64,000 nt of DNA from the NCBI GenBank assembly GCA_905221605.1, contig CAJNDS010002146.1:310001-374000 (forward strand). The letters are read 5' to 3'. Numbering within the stretch: position 1 is the stretch's first letter; the number at the start of each line of letters is the position of its first letter. A program made the position numbers and the translations under genes. Under the pieces are notes generated by a model. The model saw nothing but the letters and a program-made list of their open reading frames with translations, was not told the origin of the DNA and did no database searches. Below, in pieces: positions 31,593 through 42,049 of the stretch. Origin of the DNA: Symbiodinium natans. Its lineage: Eukaryota; Sar; Dinophyceae; Suessiales; Symbiodiniaceae.

Positions 31593-32525
31593 ATGGCTCT
31601 TTTCCGTGTGCGATTCGCTCACAGGGTCTTGGCTCGGTCCAAACCCGTGCCGATGCTTGGAGTTTGTAAATTTGCCAGTGAAGCCGACATAGTCGCCAAG
31701 CCAACACCGCTCCAGATGCGAAGGCTCTTCGTCATCTCGGCAGTTCCATTCGTGGCGTTTGGCATCGTCGACCAAAGCGTTCTGTTGTATGCAGGTGATG
31801 CGATTGACAACACTTTAGGTGTTGCGTTGGGCCTGCCGACGCTTGCCGCTGCAGCCATGGGCCAGGTGATGAGTGACACTTGTGGGGTTGCATTTGGTGG
31901 TACCATTGAAGCAGCAGCTTTGAAACTTGGCTTGCCTTTACCAGGACTGACAGATGCCCAACAGCGCTTGGGCAGCGTCAAGCGGGTTTCTACACTTGGT
32001 GGTGTGTGCGGGGTGATCCTCGGATGCTTTATAGGGATGGGGAACTTGTTGCTGATCGACCTCAAAGCCGCAGAGCGTGCGAAGAAAGAGAAGGAACTAG
32101 CCAAGATCATGAAAACTGTGATGGAGGATGGGCGAACTGTCCTACACTGTGACCGTGCAACGCTTTGGGCAGTCGAAGAAGAAAGCAACGAGTTGTGGAG
32201 CACATTTGCAGATGGCATCCAAGGCACTATGCGCATCCCAAAAAAAGAAACAAGTTTGGCTGGGTGGGTCGCTTGCAATCAGGAAATGGTCAACATTCCG
32301 GACGTGACCAAAGATTCAAGGTGGACGAAGAATGCGAATGCGCAGTATGCAACAAAATCAATGCTTTGTGCCCCAGTGGTCTTGGAAGACAAAGTCATCG
32401 CCGTCATCCAGCTCCTCAATAAACTCGACGAGCAGGGAGCAATCATTCCCTTTGATCAATCGGATGCTAGGGCTGTGAAGATGATGGCCTGCCACACTGC
32501 CATGTTCATGGCGCAGTTATCTTAG
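31593..32525 (+). CDS. TMEM65-like membrane domain fused to a GAF domain
   Basis: An intact, intronless 310-residue frame. Residues 1-34 are Arg-rich without acidic residues up to about 29, like a mitochondrial presequence. Residues 42-156 match the TMEM65 family: RRLFVISAVPFVAFGIVDQS, a second membrane segment (LGLPTLAAAAMGQVMSDTCG) with the conserved AAAMGQVMSD box, PLPGLTDAQ, and a third segment (GGVCGVILGCFIGMGNLLL). Human TMEM65 is a mitochondrial inner-membrane protein linked to Na+/Ca2+ exchange. A Lys/Glu-rich helix (157-175) leads to a GAF domain (about 176-308) with CDRATLWAVEEESNELWS, SLAGWVACNQEMVNIPD, KSMLCAPV and NKLDE...PFDQSD, close to the NKX(n)FX3DE signature of cyclic-nucleotide-binding GAFs. 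The first Met at 31593 gives the presequence. An AG near 31500 could be the splice acceptor for the leader. No TMEM65 needs a GAF domain, so the fusion suggests ligand-regulated ion handling (inference). Confidence 0.88.
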   Translation: MALFRVRFAHRVLARSKPVPMLGVCKFASEADIVAKPTPLQMRRLFVISAVPFVAFGIVDQSVLLYAGDAIDNTLGVALGLPTLAAAAMGQVMSDTCGVAFGGTIEAAALKLGLPLPGLTDAQQRLGSVKRVSTLGGVCGVILGCFIGMGNLLLIDLKAAERAKKEKELAKIMKTVMEDGRTVLHCDRATLWAVEEESNELWSTFADGIQGTMRIPKKETSLAGWVACNQEMVNIPDVTKDSRWTKNANAQYATKSMLCAPVVLEDKVIAVIQLLNKLDEQGAIIPFDQSDARAVKMMACHTAMFMAQLS

Positions 32526-33865
32526 GCGATCTTTCCTGTTCTGGCATGTTCGAAGCCGCGTGTGATAGTGTCTCTGCTCCGTGGAACCCATGGAATCGTT
32601 TCGTTTAATTGTTGCTTATAAGCAAATTCCAATCATTGGGTTCAGAAGCAGTCGTTCCCGAAAAAGGCCGCCGCTGCAATTGCAGATGTGTCCAACTCCA
32701 GCTTTCCGATTTCGAATTCAAAGGAAAGGTTTCTTCCAGCTCATAACAAGTTTTGTGGAGTTTCATGAGGGGCTCTCACATGTCTTTGGGAGTGAATGTG
32801 GCATTCGAGCCGTGAGAGCCCTGAAAGAATCACGCAGAGCATTGACCACACATGACAGCAGCCCACGGCTTGGGTGTGTATACACAATCTCGGACATCAG
32901 TGCTCCGGGAGGTGGACACGTGCCTGTATTGAGCTGGGTGTCGGTAGGAGATGCTCCGGTGCTACACTCTTACACTCTTTCATGTTACGGTGTCGACATG
33001 CAGAAGTCATTGTTGCACTGACAGACTGACAGGTAATTGTTGAACAAGGGCTGTCGGGCCATGGTGTAGCATCGATGATTTGTTCTCAAGCTTCTTCAAG
33101 CCGTCTGCTCAATGTCAGTGGCTGAGTTCGCGAGAGCGTGTTTGCTTGAGGTTTTTTCAGCGGATCTACTTTTCCCCATCAGACAACGATGCATGACAGG
33201 TCATTCGTGCTTGTGGGCCAATTGCGAGGCACACTGTGCTGCTCTGGGATCGTAAATAAGATTACATCTCAATATGAGCTCGCTCTTGCCACAGGCAACA
33301 ACGTTGGAGACAGTGGCTCTTCCCGCAAGCTACAAAGGCTTGCTGGCTTCATCGTATACCAACTTTTGCAACAGACTAGTCGCGACGAGATGGCGAGTTC
33401 ATGACGAGGGCTGGAGGCCAGAACGATTTGAACATGAAGGCCAAGCTCTCCAGTTTGCACGGGTGTGGTAACCTTAGAGGGGGGCCGTTTCGGATTGAAC
33501 TGTACTGATTCTCATCGTGCATCAGTTCTAGGTCGAAACGTATTCCCATCTGGAAACTGGGATGGGCTCCGGTCTCAGAGAACGCTGCCAGGTGACGTGG
33601 TGTGCAGCGTTGCAAGACATGACAGAGTGAAGGTTGCAACACAGATACGTGTTGAGTGGCTCTGCAATGCTCTGCATGATTTTGGCTTCCAGGGTTGGAG
33701 TTTGCGTCTCACCCCCAGAAAGATAGCGCAATGAAGCCCCGCATGTGCTAGCCAACCGACGAAGGCCCATTGCAGGTTGTGCAGCGTGCAACGGTTTACA
33801 GCCTATGCTGGTTTTCGCTGCAGTAAGGCTCTTCTCTTAGCTGTTCGGTGCCTCATTCTGAAGGA
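32526..33865. other. 3' flank and unassigned sequence
   Basis: The first few hundred bases are the likely 3' UTR of the TMEM65-GAF gene. A plus frame at 32581-33021 and several overlapping frames at 33.3-33.8 kb lack recognised motifs. No gene is called. Confidence 0.4.
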
Positions 33866-34982
33866 ATGGCTGCCCGTGCGGATCCGTTCCTCACAGATGT
33901 CGAGGCAAATTCACACGTTGCAGAGGTTGTTGTTGCGGTTGAAGCATACCAGGTTCCGGACTACAAGGCTACAGCCTCCCTTGTCGATGCGGCTCGACGC
34001 GAGCACATGGCCCTGCTCTCGGCTGCGGCACGATCTAAAAGACGGGTGACTAGAGGCTCTAAGAGACTTCACGAAACCCGAGAGTTTCTGCAGAAGAACC
34101 AGGCCTCAGTGAATCGTTGTCTGCGTCAGGTGAGCCAGGAAGTCGCCGTTCTTATCTTTGCACCATGGTCATGCTATGCCAGAACCTTTGACATGCTTTG
34201 CAATGTTTGTTTCAATGCCTTGCCCACTTCTAGGATGGATGTTGAGTGTGAGTGTTTCACTGGCTTTCGTGAGGTTGCGCTGGTGATCGCTTTTGCCTTG
34301 CCTCCGCAGGGTCGCTTTGCTTGGACTTGGCTTGAAGCTTGGGGTGTTTTTGCTTCACAGTAGTACTCTCTCCGGGAGAAACAATGTCCACAATCCCCTG
34401 CGGCTCGTCACGGCACACGGGGCCTGTATGATCCTCTTGTGGCATTCGCAGGATGGCTCTGGAGCCTCTTGGCCGGCATCTTCTGGGTTGCTGCCCTGCT
34501 GGTGGCACGTGCGGTGCCAAGGGGAAGGTTCTCCCCCGGAGCGATCCGAGTGCCTCGAGCTGGGCTCCGAGGCCAGGCCTATGAGCGGCATCTCCGAGGA
34601 GGGAGCCCGGTGTACAAGCTGCTGGCCCTCATGGCCTCCTGGACAAAGACTTTTCCATGCTTTTCTCTTTTGTGTGGCCAGGGCTGGGCCATGTCGCTCA
34701 GAGGTGCTTCTGAGCTGTGTGGCGGGGCCACTGGTTGGAATGCACATCGAGCAGAGAAAGATGGCCAGCTATTGGATGCACAAGAAGGGTGTCACATACC
34801 GGGACGTGGCCGGGGCCTTGCAGAACCTAACTCACACGGCGCAGGATTGCATAGGCCCACGAGCAACGACTGCTTGCCAGGTCGTAGTTTCTCACGGCAA
34901 CTTGGTGCAGGTGCCAACCAAACCGGCCGACGCCTACCAGGATGCCAGCATTCTGGACTTCTCGGCCTCCTGGGCGACATGA
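33866..34982 (+). CDS. Spliced gene of unknown function
   Basis: Exon 1 is clear: ATG at 33866, then 88 codons (MAARADPFLTDVEANSHVAE...) with a helical, Arg/Ala-rich second half, ending CGTCAG|GTGAGC with the donor at 34130. A terminal exon is supported by coding texture at about 34730-34982: MHIEQRKMASYWMHKKGVTY, then DVAGALQNLTHTAQD and a final KPADAYQDASILDFSAS before the stop. A middle exon around 34500-34690 (SECLELGSEARPMS) is likely but its frame and borders are uncertain. No domain is recognised. Confidence 0.5.
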
Positions 34983-35800
34983 TCTCTACACATAGGAATA
35001 TATAGCAATGAGGGAGCACAGTAGCTTCTTGTAAGGTTTTATCCTAGGTGTAGGATGGCGCAGATGCACGCGCCTTTCTTGTCCGATTTGTTTTGGCAAT
35101 TCCACCCTCCTTGCCCTCCATGGGATCGTAGTTTGCCAGGGCCCGCTTCTCGATTGTCTTTGATCCATCGACTCCAGTAACTGAATTAGTCCCTCGCTGA
35201 ACCCAAAATCGTGAACCCCAGAAACCTCAGAGCCCAAGCAAACGCCAAGCTAAGGCTGGCACGCGTCTAGATCTTCAGAGAACTCTTGGAGTCCGGTCGC
35301 CTGGCTCTGGCATGACGTACTGTGTGGCGCCAGTGATAGCTACTCGGCTTTCGAAGCCAACTTGTGAATGTGACAGGCATGGCAATGTGTGCCGTGTTTT
35401 GCCATTCTTGTCGGAGCTGAACATGTCATATTATGTTCTGTCAGGATACATCTTCGCCATCGAAGCATGTGAACTATTTTGCTGCTGACGTGAACTGTTG
35501 CGAGCCACGCCGCAGCTTCCTTTGCGGTGATACGGCAAAGGCAGATGCCAGGACGGGGCAGCACATTGCAGCACTGGACGATCAGGGAACAGTGTCCTGA
35601 GCATACCTTGACCAGTGCAAGTCTTGTGAGGACGGGTGTGGTTTTACCAGCAAAGTCCTCTGAGCATGCGGCAGAGAGGCAACGGTACTAACTATGATTC
35701 TGTGGTGGGAAGGGGAGATCACTGCTACCTTAAAAAAGATTGCAGTGAGGTAAGGGGTTTTAATGATTGCAACAATCCTGCAATCATATCCGCTTTGTGA
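34983..35800. other. No gene seen
   Basis: No recognisable coding motif on either strand. The region immediately after 34982 is the likely 3' UTR of the preceding gene. Confidence 0.4.
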
Positions 35801-35806
35801 TTTGGT

Positions 35807-36265
35807 ATGACTGCGAGCGGGCAAAGCCGTTTGCCGAAAACAGTCCCTGGAACTTGCTATGACTGCGAGAAGGGCGAAGCCGTTACCGAAACAGTCCCGG
35901 GAATTTGCTATGACTGCGAGCGGGTGAAGTCGTTACCGAAAACAGTCCCGGGAATTTGCTATGACTGCGAGCGGGCGAAGCCGTTACCGAGAACAGTCCC
36001 TGGAATTTGCTATGAGTGCGAGCGGGCGAAGCCGTTGCCGAAAACAGTCCCGGGAACTTGCTGTGACTGCGCGAAGCCGTTACCGAAAACAATCCCGGGA
36101 ATTTTCTATGAGTGCGAGCGGGCGAAGCCGTTACCCAAAAACAGTTCCGTGGATTTTGCTATGACTGCGAGCGGGCGAAACCGTTACCGAAAGCATTCCC
36201 CCATAGTTCCCTGGAATTTGCTATGACTGCGAGCGGGTGAAGCCGTTATTGAAAACAGTCCCTTG
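35807..36265 (+). repeat. 51-bp minisatellite encoding CYDCER repeats
   Basis: About nine units with core TTGCTATGACTGCGAGCGGG, GCGAAGCCGTTACC and GAAAACAGTCCCGGGAA. The commonest spacing is 51 bp, and unit lengths of 50-51 bp let a plus-strand frame stay open for 139 codons (35807-36226), reading VPGICYDCERAKPLPKT again and again with a CX2C pair per unit. The minus strand is also open over several units. An indel near 36150 breaks the plus frame at the distal end. Whether it is translated is unknown. Confidence 0.85.
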
Positions 36266-36552
36266 GAATTTGCAAAGGGGGGAGCAGCCATGCCCTCAAG
36301 GCAGGAAATGATTGCACGAGGGGGGGGGGGTTAAGGGGATAGTGATTGCCAGAGGGCGGGGGTTAAAGTTTACAGTGAGGGGTGATAAGGGGAGGTTTGC
36401 CTTTGGGTCGTGCCAGCTCAGCTTCGGGGAGAAAGCGGAGCCTTTGCTTGAGGTGGAAGCACTTCTTCAAAGCTGCTCAGCAGGCTGCTGAGGTGCCGCC
36501 GTGAGTTTCGGTCCGCCACTGGTAAACATGTTGCTGATTTCATGGTGGCCAG

Positions 36553-36771
36553 GTGTATGGATGGGAGTTGCCGGAAAGACCGATCTTTGTACGCTGGTTT
36601 GAAGATGCCGAAGGCGTCAGCATCCCAGTCTCATCTGACGCCTTGGCTAACGTGGTGCTCTCGTTGAACTACTCTGATCTGTGAGGTCTCAGTTTAGCCG
36701 AGGTTCAGTCAGAGCTTCTGCACCAGGGTTTGGTGGAGGCGGAGACTCCATCTTGCCGTTCCAATGATTAG
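36553..36771 (+). CDS. Candidate exon of an unknown gene
   Basis: After GTGGCCAG a plus frame reads VYGWELPERPIFVRWFEDAE, then a segment with SSDALANVVLSLNYSDL ending at CTGATCT|GTGAGG, a good donor. If unspliced there is a TGA at 36682, after which the same frame continues GLSLAEVQSELLHQGLVEAE to a TAG at 36771. The residue texture is protein-like. An upstream piece (RWKHFFKAAQQAAEVPP, about 36450-36500) may be the preceding exon. No family is recognised. Confidence 0.4.
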
Positions 36772-38240
36772 ATTCCTTACATGTCCTTACCATCTGCCGC
36801 CACTTTCGGACGCAACTTGTCAGACCTTCGTGCAGTGCTTCGCGGGACTTTGTGCCGCGGTGATCGTGGCAATGCTCCTCGTCTGCAGCGGGGGCACGGG
36901 ACACTTCAGTCTTGTAAGCTGGACTGTTGCAACATGTTGCAACGGCGACCTGCCTCGGCCAATGCCCTCGCTGGGGCCCTCGGCGCTTCAGGGTTCGCAA
37001 AAAAACTCAGGGAAGCGGATGGTATACTTCTTGAGAGGGATCACAGACTTCACAGTCACCAGAGGCTTGTCCCACCTTCTTGCTTTGCAAGTGACAAAAT
37101 ACCCGCAGTCCGGGGACGTTGTGGCGTGTGGGCTACCGAGTGTGCGATGTGTGCGGTTTGACTTGTTGGTGATGTTGTTTCGTCTCATGGCGGTCGCTGT
37201 AGGTGGCGTGGAGCCAAGGAACTTCGCTTTGCTTACCCGCTGCGGTTTTGTGTCACGTGTCCTGTGATCTGCATGGCCTTCTTGTTCTATGAACGAACGT
37301 GCGAACATTGTATGTTGAAACAGAGACTGCCAAATCTTCAGCGCTTTATGAAAATTCCTATTTACGGATGGCACGCCAGTGGTGGGTCAGAAAAGCTTCG
37401 TTTTGAAGCGCGAAGCTACAAGCTTCAAGCACAGCAGAAAGCCTCAGGCTTCAGGCGAAGCACGAAGCTGAAAGCTTCAGAGCTTCAAGATCTTCAAGAG
37501 CTTCAACCCGAAACACGAAGCAAACACAGCGCTCGCTCGATGTTCTTTTTTGAGCTAGGGGCAGCAGACGTGCATGAGCGTTTCTTGGCGATTCTCTGTA
37601 AGTGCTCATGTTGCAGCACTATGTGTATTGCAAGTTCTCAGAATGTCTGCTTATATTGCAGCATTGCGGCCCTCCTCCATCAGCCACGAAATTCTCTTTA
37701 TCCCTCCCTCCACGGGCCTGGGGCTTTTGCAGATCGAAGCAGTTTGCAGATCGAAGCAGATCAACATTCATGCGGTGATTCTCGCCCAAAGGAAATTGAA
37801 GATTCAATATGCGTCTGAAAATCTCATAGCCGATTTTCGATATACTTTGAGATGTCTAAATACAAGGAAACTTCAAGCTAAGAAAGCCTCATTAGTTCGC
37901 AGATGCTTTCACTTGTTTGTCGAAGCCCCAGAAGTAGACTCGACCCTAGTTTTGTCCAACTCTTCGCGGAGCTAAGCACCTCCCCTGACGAACAGGGGCC
38001 TGAAGCTAAAGAACTGATGGACGCTGGTCGGCCCACAGCGTTGGCTTTTTGCCAAGGTGGCTGCATTGGTCCTTGTCCTACTACGTCAACAAGAGAGTTG
38101 ATCGCGCAAAGATGAGCCCTTGAGACTTTCAGACCTTCAGACGTAAGACCTTACATATCAGCCACTTCGTGATGGGGTGCTTCTAGTGTATCCTAGCTTC
38201 TTGTATGATTCAGCTTAAGCAAGTGCAGTTGCAGCGAGCT
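36772..38240. other. No assigned gene; short GCTTCAAGC-rich patch
   Basis: Several overlapping frames at 36.8-37.3 kb lack motifs. At 37396-37520 the sequence is dominated by permutations of AGCTTCAAGC and GAAGC, a degenerate short repeat. No gene is called. Confidence 0.4.
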
Positions 38241-38772
38241 GTAGCCACTGTGTCCTCCTGTGCGGACCTGCAGTGGCGCGGCAGCAGATGGCAAAAAAGG
38301 AGCGATGGACCGTACGCAGCCTTCGCAAAGAGTGAGCCTGATGGCTTGCCATTCTAGCTCTTGCACCACGAGGCCACGTCAATCTCCAGATCCTACTTGG
38401 AGAAGGCATGTGAGTTTCTGCAGTGAAAGGGCTCGTGGCCCGTGGATAATGGTGAGGTGGAGCAGGGTGAGGCCAGGCTGCTGCCCGAGTGCCGCGAGGA
38501 CGTGAGAGAATGCCGCACCTTTCTCTTGCTCTGCTCATTCTCCTTTTTGTGCGCACATCATCTTCGATGCGTGCACGTGCTCGCCACGCGGTGGAAGGAA
38601 CTGGAGCGTGTGCTGGGCGTTCCATTGAAGCGGCGGCGGAAATCTAGATTAGACGCTCCTTTGCATGTTGGCTTTGTAGTGAGAACAGTTGAGTTTGTCC
38701 AGGTGGGTTGGTGCGTGTGCATGTGCAAGATGCAGTCAATGCCTCAGGAAAGAACGCCCTGAGCCTGCAAAA

Positions 38773-38924
38773 AAGCGACTCTCGGTGCCTCGTGGAGCAA
38801 ATATCCGGAGCTTGTGTTGGATCTACTGTGGACTGCAGAGTCGCGAGACGACACCGAACTAGAAAACGCAAGAGCTGTGACAGATTTGCGACATTTTGCC
38901 AGCTTGAGGCTTGATGTGGCTTGA
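38773..38924 (+). CDS. Terminal exon of an unknown gene, C-terminus shared with the duplicated gene
   Basis: The frame reads ATLGASWSKYPELVLDLLWT, then AESRDDTE, then LENARAVTDLRHFASLRLDVA and a stop at 38922-38924. The last 21 residues are the same as the C-termini of the two complete copies downstream, and the duplication border falls exactly before LENARAV. Upstream exons probably lie at 38260-38640, where coding-like pieces occur (QQMAKKERWTVRSLRK; LLPECREDVRE; ATRWKELERVLGVPLKRRRK). This is likely the parental locus whose last exon seeded the array. Function unknown. Confidence 0.5.
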
Positions 38925-39780
38925 TCCTTTGCTGTCGTGCTTCATCCTCTTTTCTGCTGCTTCTTGCTGTTTCAAGCTGCGGGCCGGAGTGGTTCCCATC
39001 GCAGCTGCGGGACCCTCAGATGTCACGACATGGCACAACCCTGGACGCGTCGAGGGCATCGACACAGCGGTGTGCCCAACCGTGTGCCCAACCGTGTGCC
39101 CAACCCAGGCTCTATGTGCGTCCGAGAAGCCGACGCCCCTAAGCTTCTCACGCAACTCTTCGCTTAAAGTAGCAGCTAGGAAAGCAGGTGCTGCACAAGT
39201 GGATGAGGATCAAGGATTCAAACAACACATGATTTGCATGATTGTACAATCTCGTCTGATTGTATACAGAGTAGGGTGCTAACGTGCCATGTCTGTTGTT
39301 CTTGGATCCGAAGTCTCATCTGCAGTGCAGCTCAGCAGGGTGTAGTTTGCGTCGCGGTCAGAGAGATTCCCGAGGTAGTGCAGCGATTGCGTACATGTCT
39401 TTCTCTAAAAGAAGCCATTTGCTGTGTTCCTTTGCTCACACTTCACTTGGGACCCTCTCCTTTAGACTGAAAGATGTACCGGCGACGTGTTTTGGGAGCC
39501 ACGCTCAGCGAGGCTGGACGTGTTCGCGAAGCCCCGGAGTTTCCTCCGAGCCTTGAACGGCTCATAACAGCTCCATGCAAGTCGATGACAAGCACAACAG
39601 AAAACACGACTTCGCATGGCACGGCCTTGCGCAGGCGGGGTCCCAAGCGCACCGCCCGCAGCTTCATGGATATGCCAGATCCTGCACCTGGCAGCACGCG
39701 TCACCGCGCCATGTTATTCGGCATTGCGCAAAGCTCATCCAGGAATGGAGGCCAACCTCTCCAGCGCTGGGCGAGCACTG

Positions 39781-39821
39781 CTGCTGCATCAGCAGACACT
39801 CCGTGTCTGCTGATGCAGCAG
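39781..39821. repeat. Perfect 19-bp hairpin in block A, unit 1
   Basis: CTGCTGCATCAGCAGACAC is followed by TCC and its exact reverse complement. The left arm is the normal exon 3 sequence and the right arm is absent from block B, so an inverted duplication created it. The copy in unit 2 is at 42906-42946. Confidence 0.9.
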
Positions 39822-39906
39822 TGGTCGCAAACCGTCATTGGCAACTGCATCCACCTGCACAGACGAGGAATGGGAGAGCGTCGAGACCGTCGCCGAGGTG
39901 GAGGAG

Positions 39907-40012
39907 GACTGGCTGCTCCTGAACGTGCGCAGGTGACGTGCTGCCAAGCCATTTTTTCGAGAACAAATGGCTTGGCAGCACTTCACAGCTGCACATTCAG
40001 GAGCAGCCAGTC
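39907..40012. repeat. 47-bp-arm hairpin in block A, unit 1
   Basis: Arms 39907-39953 and 39966-40012 are reverse complements with about five to six mismatches and a 12-base loop. The left arm covers the end of exon 3 and its splice donor, so the right arm is an inverted copy of an exon-intron border. The copy in unit 2 is at 43032-43137. Confidence 0.88.
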
Positions 40013-41043
40013 GCTCGGATGACCCCAATGTTGTTGGTGCCAGATCCAGAATGCATCAGAATGCCGAAGCACTACTGGAAGACACTAGAAGTCTAATGCC
40101 GTCTGAAGCCTCAATCCTGTACAAGCATGCCTTGTGGCCCTACACCCTGCAAGCCATCAGCAGCCCTGAGACGTAGGGTGCTCGCAAGTGCTTCTTTGCA
40201 TCACGCAGAAGTTCGGACAGGGCACAATGCCCTTGCAAATGGTGAATTCCGTCACGCAGGCGCTGGCGCACGAAGTGCTGCCGGCTGTGCCCAATGTTGA
40301 CAATATTCGCCGGGATGGTGCCGAACTACGTGGCCTCAAATTAGATGCCTTGCGTTTAGGCCGTGTATTTGGTTGTTGGCGTTCAGGCGTCGTGGTAGCC
40401 TCGGCGTGTGGTGGTCGGGCTGGGCGAGTGGGGCGGGGGGGGGGGGTAGAGGCACCCCTCAAAACCCGAAAACCTTCCAAGACCCCCAAACCCTATAGAT
40501 CCCAGATCCTTTCAACACAAGATAGGGTTTAGGAAGTTTTAGGGTTCAGCTGAAGTTCTGTAGTCTGCGTGGTGAGGGTTCCCCGCAAGCAACAGCCTAC
40601 TTGTGAGAACGGTGGTTGTCATAGAGCCCCTTCTTCTCTCAGATTGTTCTGTAAACTGCAAGTTTTCAAGACCTCCAGGTTCAATTTTTTGTTGAGTAAA
40701 GTCCTGAACCTGAAGCCCTTTAGGATATCAGACAGGTTCAGGAGAGGCGGACGCACACGGCGCTGGCGTCCCTTGGCTCAAAGCCGGTCGGTGGAGCGAG
40801 AGCCCTTGGGATGCTTCCTGTGATGGCGGCGAGCAAGGTGCAATGCTTGTACAACAAGTTCCACAGCATAGCGACGGCTTGCTTTGACACTGCCTGTTTC
40901 TTAGGCGCTGCGGAGGGAATCTTGTGTTTTTTCAAGATCCTCTTAGGGTGGGCTGTAAGCGGCCCCCCTGAGTGCCCAAAGGTTAACCTCTTTCCAATTT
41001 TCTCCAGGGGAACTGAGCCAGTAAGGCTTCAAGGGCTTCAAAA

Positions 41044-42049
41044 AGCGAGGACTTCGTCGTGGTCGAGCTCCCTGCAAACCGCGATTGCCAGGTGGAAGCG
41101 CCTCCACCGCCCCCGCAGCCGAGAAAAAGGCGGGATCGCGGAGAATGGGCTCAGTACAGCCCGGAAGACGATGAGTATGACATGACAGCTGCCACGCGCT
41201 CACCTCAAAGTGGTGAGGAAGGCGTCGCTGATTTGCAGGTGGGTAGGAGGGCTTTTGTTGTTGTACGTATTGTTTCGTACGTATATAAGCACGGTTCTTT
41301 TTAAATGCAATGAAGAGGAAGGGGAACAGAAAGCAAAACCTACTCCGCCTACACACCAACATCCAACATAATCCGAAAAAGCTGCAGCACCCTCTGTTGC
41401 AGGCGGTGAACCAGATCCTGCACCTGGCAGGACGCGTCGCCGCGGGTGGAGAGCTACACGTTATCCGGCATTACGCAAAGCTCATCCAGGAAATGGAGGC
41501 CAACCTCTCCAGCGCTGGGCGAGCACTGCTGCTGCATCAGCAGACACTCCGCGATGCCAACCATGGTCGAAAACCGTCATTGGCAACTGCATCCACCTGC
41601 ACAGACGAGGAATGGGAGAGCATCGAGACCGTCGTCGAGGTAGAGGAGGACTGGCTGCTCCTCAACGTGCGCATGTGAGGTGCTGCCATTTTCGAGATGC
41701 GACCTGAAAGGGCTGGGCTGTTGCCCAGCTTTTCCGGGTGGGTACCTGACCCCCAGAAGGCCAAGGCACTATAGAAGCACTCTATGGAAGACACTAGTAC
41801 CATACAACCATGCCTTCCGGCCCTGGACCATGTTCAGCCTTGTTCAGGCGTGCGATTCCCGTGTTTCTTTCCGTCACGCAGAAATTCGGACAGGGCACAA
41901 TGCCCTTGCAAATGGTGGATTCCGTCACGCAGGCGCTGGCGCACGAAGTGCTGCCGGCTGTGCCCAATGTTGACAATATTCGTCTGGAAAACGCAAGAGT
42001 TGTGACAGATTTGCGACATTTTGCCAGCTTGAGGCTTGATGTGGCTTGA
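41044..42049 (+). CDS. Unknown three-exon gene, array copy 1
   Basis: Exons 41044-41238, 41403-41666 and 41882-42049 are all multiples of three. They are joined by GT-AG introns of 164 and 215 bp (CAG|GTGGGT, TTGCAG|GCG; AAC|GTGCGC, ACGCAG|AAA), all phase 0. The product starts within SEDFVVVELPANRDCQ, then has a proline run and basic cluster (PPPPPQPRKRRDRGEW), an acidic SPEDDEYD, a helical exon (ILHLAGRVAAGGELHVIRHY; LIQEMEANLSSAGRALLLHQ) with an acidic end (EEDWLLLN), and a last exon KFGQGTMPLQMVDSVTQAL to LRLDVA-stop. A 5' exon was not settled (an ATG at 40811 opens a candidate). No family is recognised. Conservation of all borders in copy 2 supports the model. Confidence 0.7.

Larger units (their letters stand above)
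39675..40309 (+). pseudogene. Block A of unit 1: diverged copy of exons 3-4 of the duplicated gene
   Basis: The block begins at CCAGATCCTGCACCTGGCAG inside exon 3 and ends at GACAATATTCG inside exon 4 of the complete gene. It keeps the intron, so it arose at DNA level and not by retroposition. The exon 3 copy has small deletions and a premature stop (HQQTLRVC then stop near 39813), while the STCTDEEWESVETVAEVEED segment and the KFGQGTMPLQMV exon 4 segment remain readable. It also contains two strong hairpins missing from block B. The same block recurs at 42800-43434 in unit 2. Confidence 0.8.
38862..41986 (+). repeat. Tandem array unit 1 (3125 bp)
   Basis: The sequence from 38862 recurs at 41987 (offset 3125) and 45125 (offset 6263) with only scattered differences. 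Inside the unit, block A (39675-40309) is itself a diverged copy of block B (41411-41983), giving the order X-A-Y-B. X is 38862-39674 and Y is 40310-41410. The unit carries a 12-bp triplicate (GTGCCCAACCGT type) near 39070-39105, a poly-G tract at 40435-40446 and a telomere-like AGGGTTT patch at 40485-40548. Confidence 0.95.

Noticed and set aside
35807-36265. CRISPR-like array
   Set aside because: The 51-bp units are contiguous and repeat over their full length; there are no unique spacers of constant size, and no cas genes. It is a minisatellite in a eukaryotic context.
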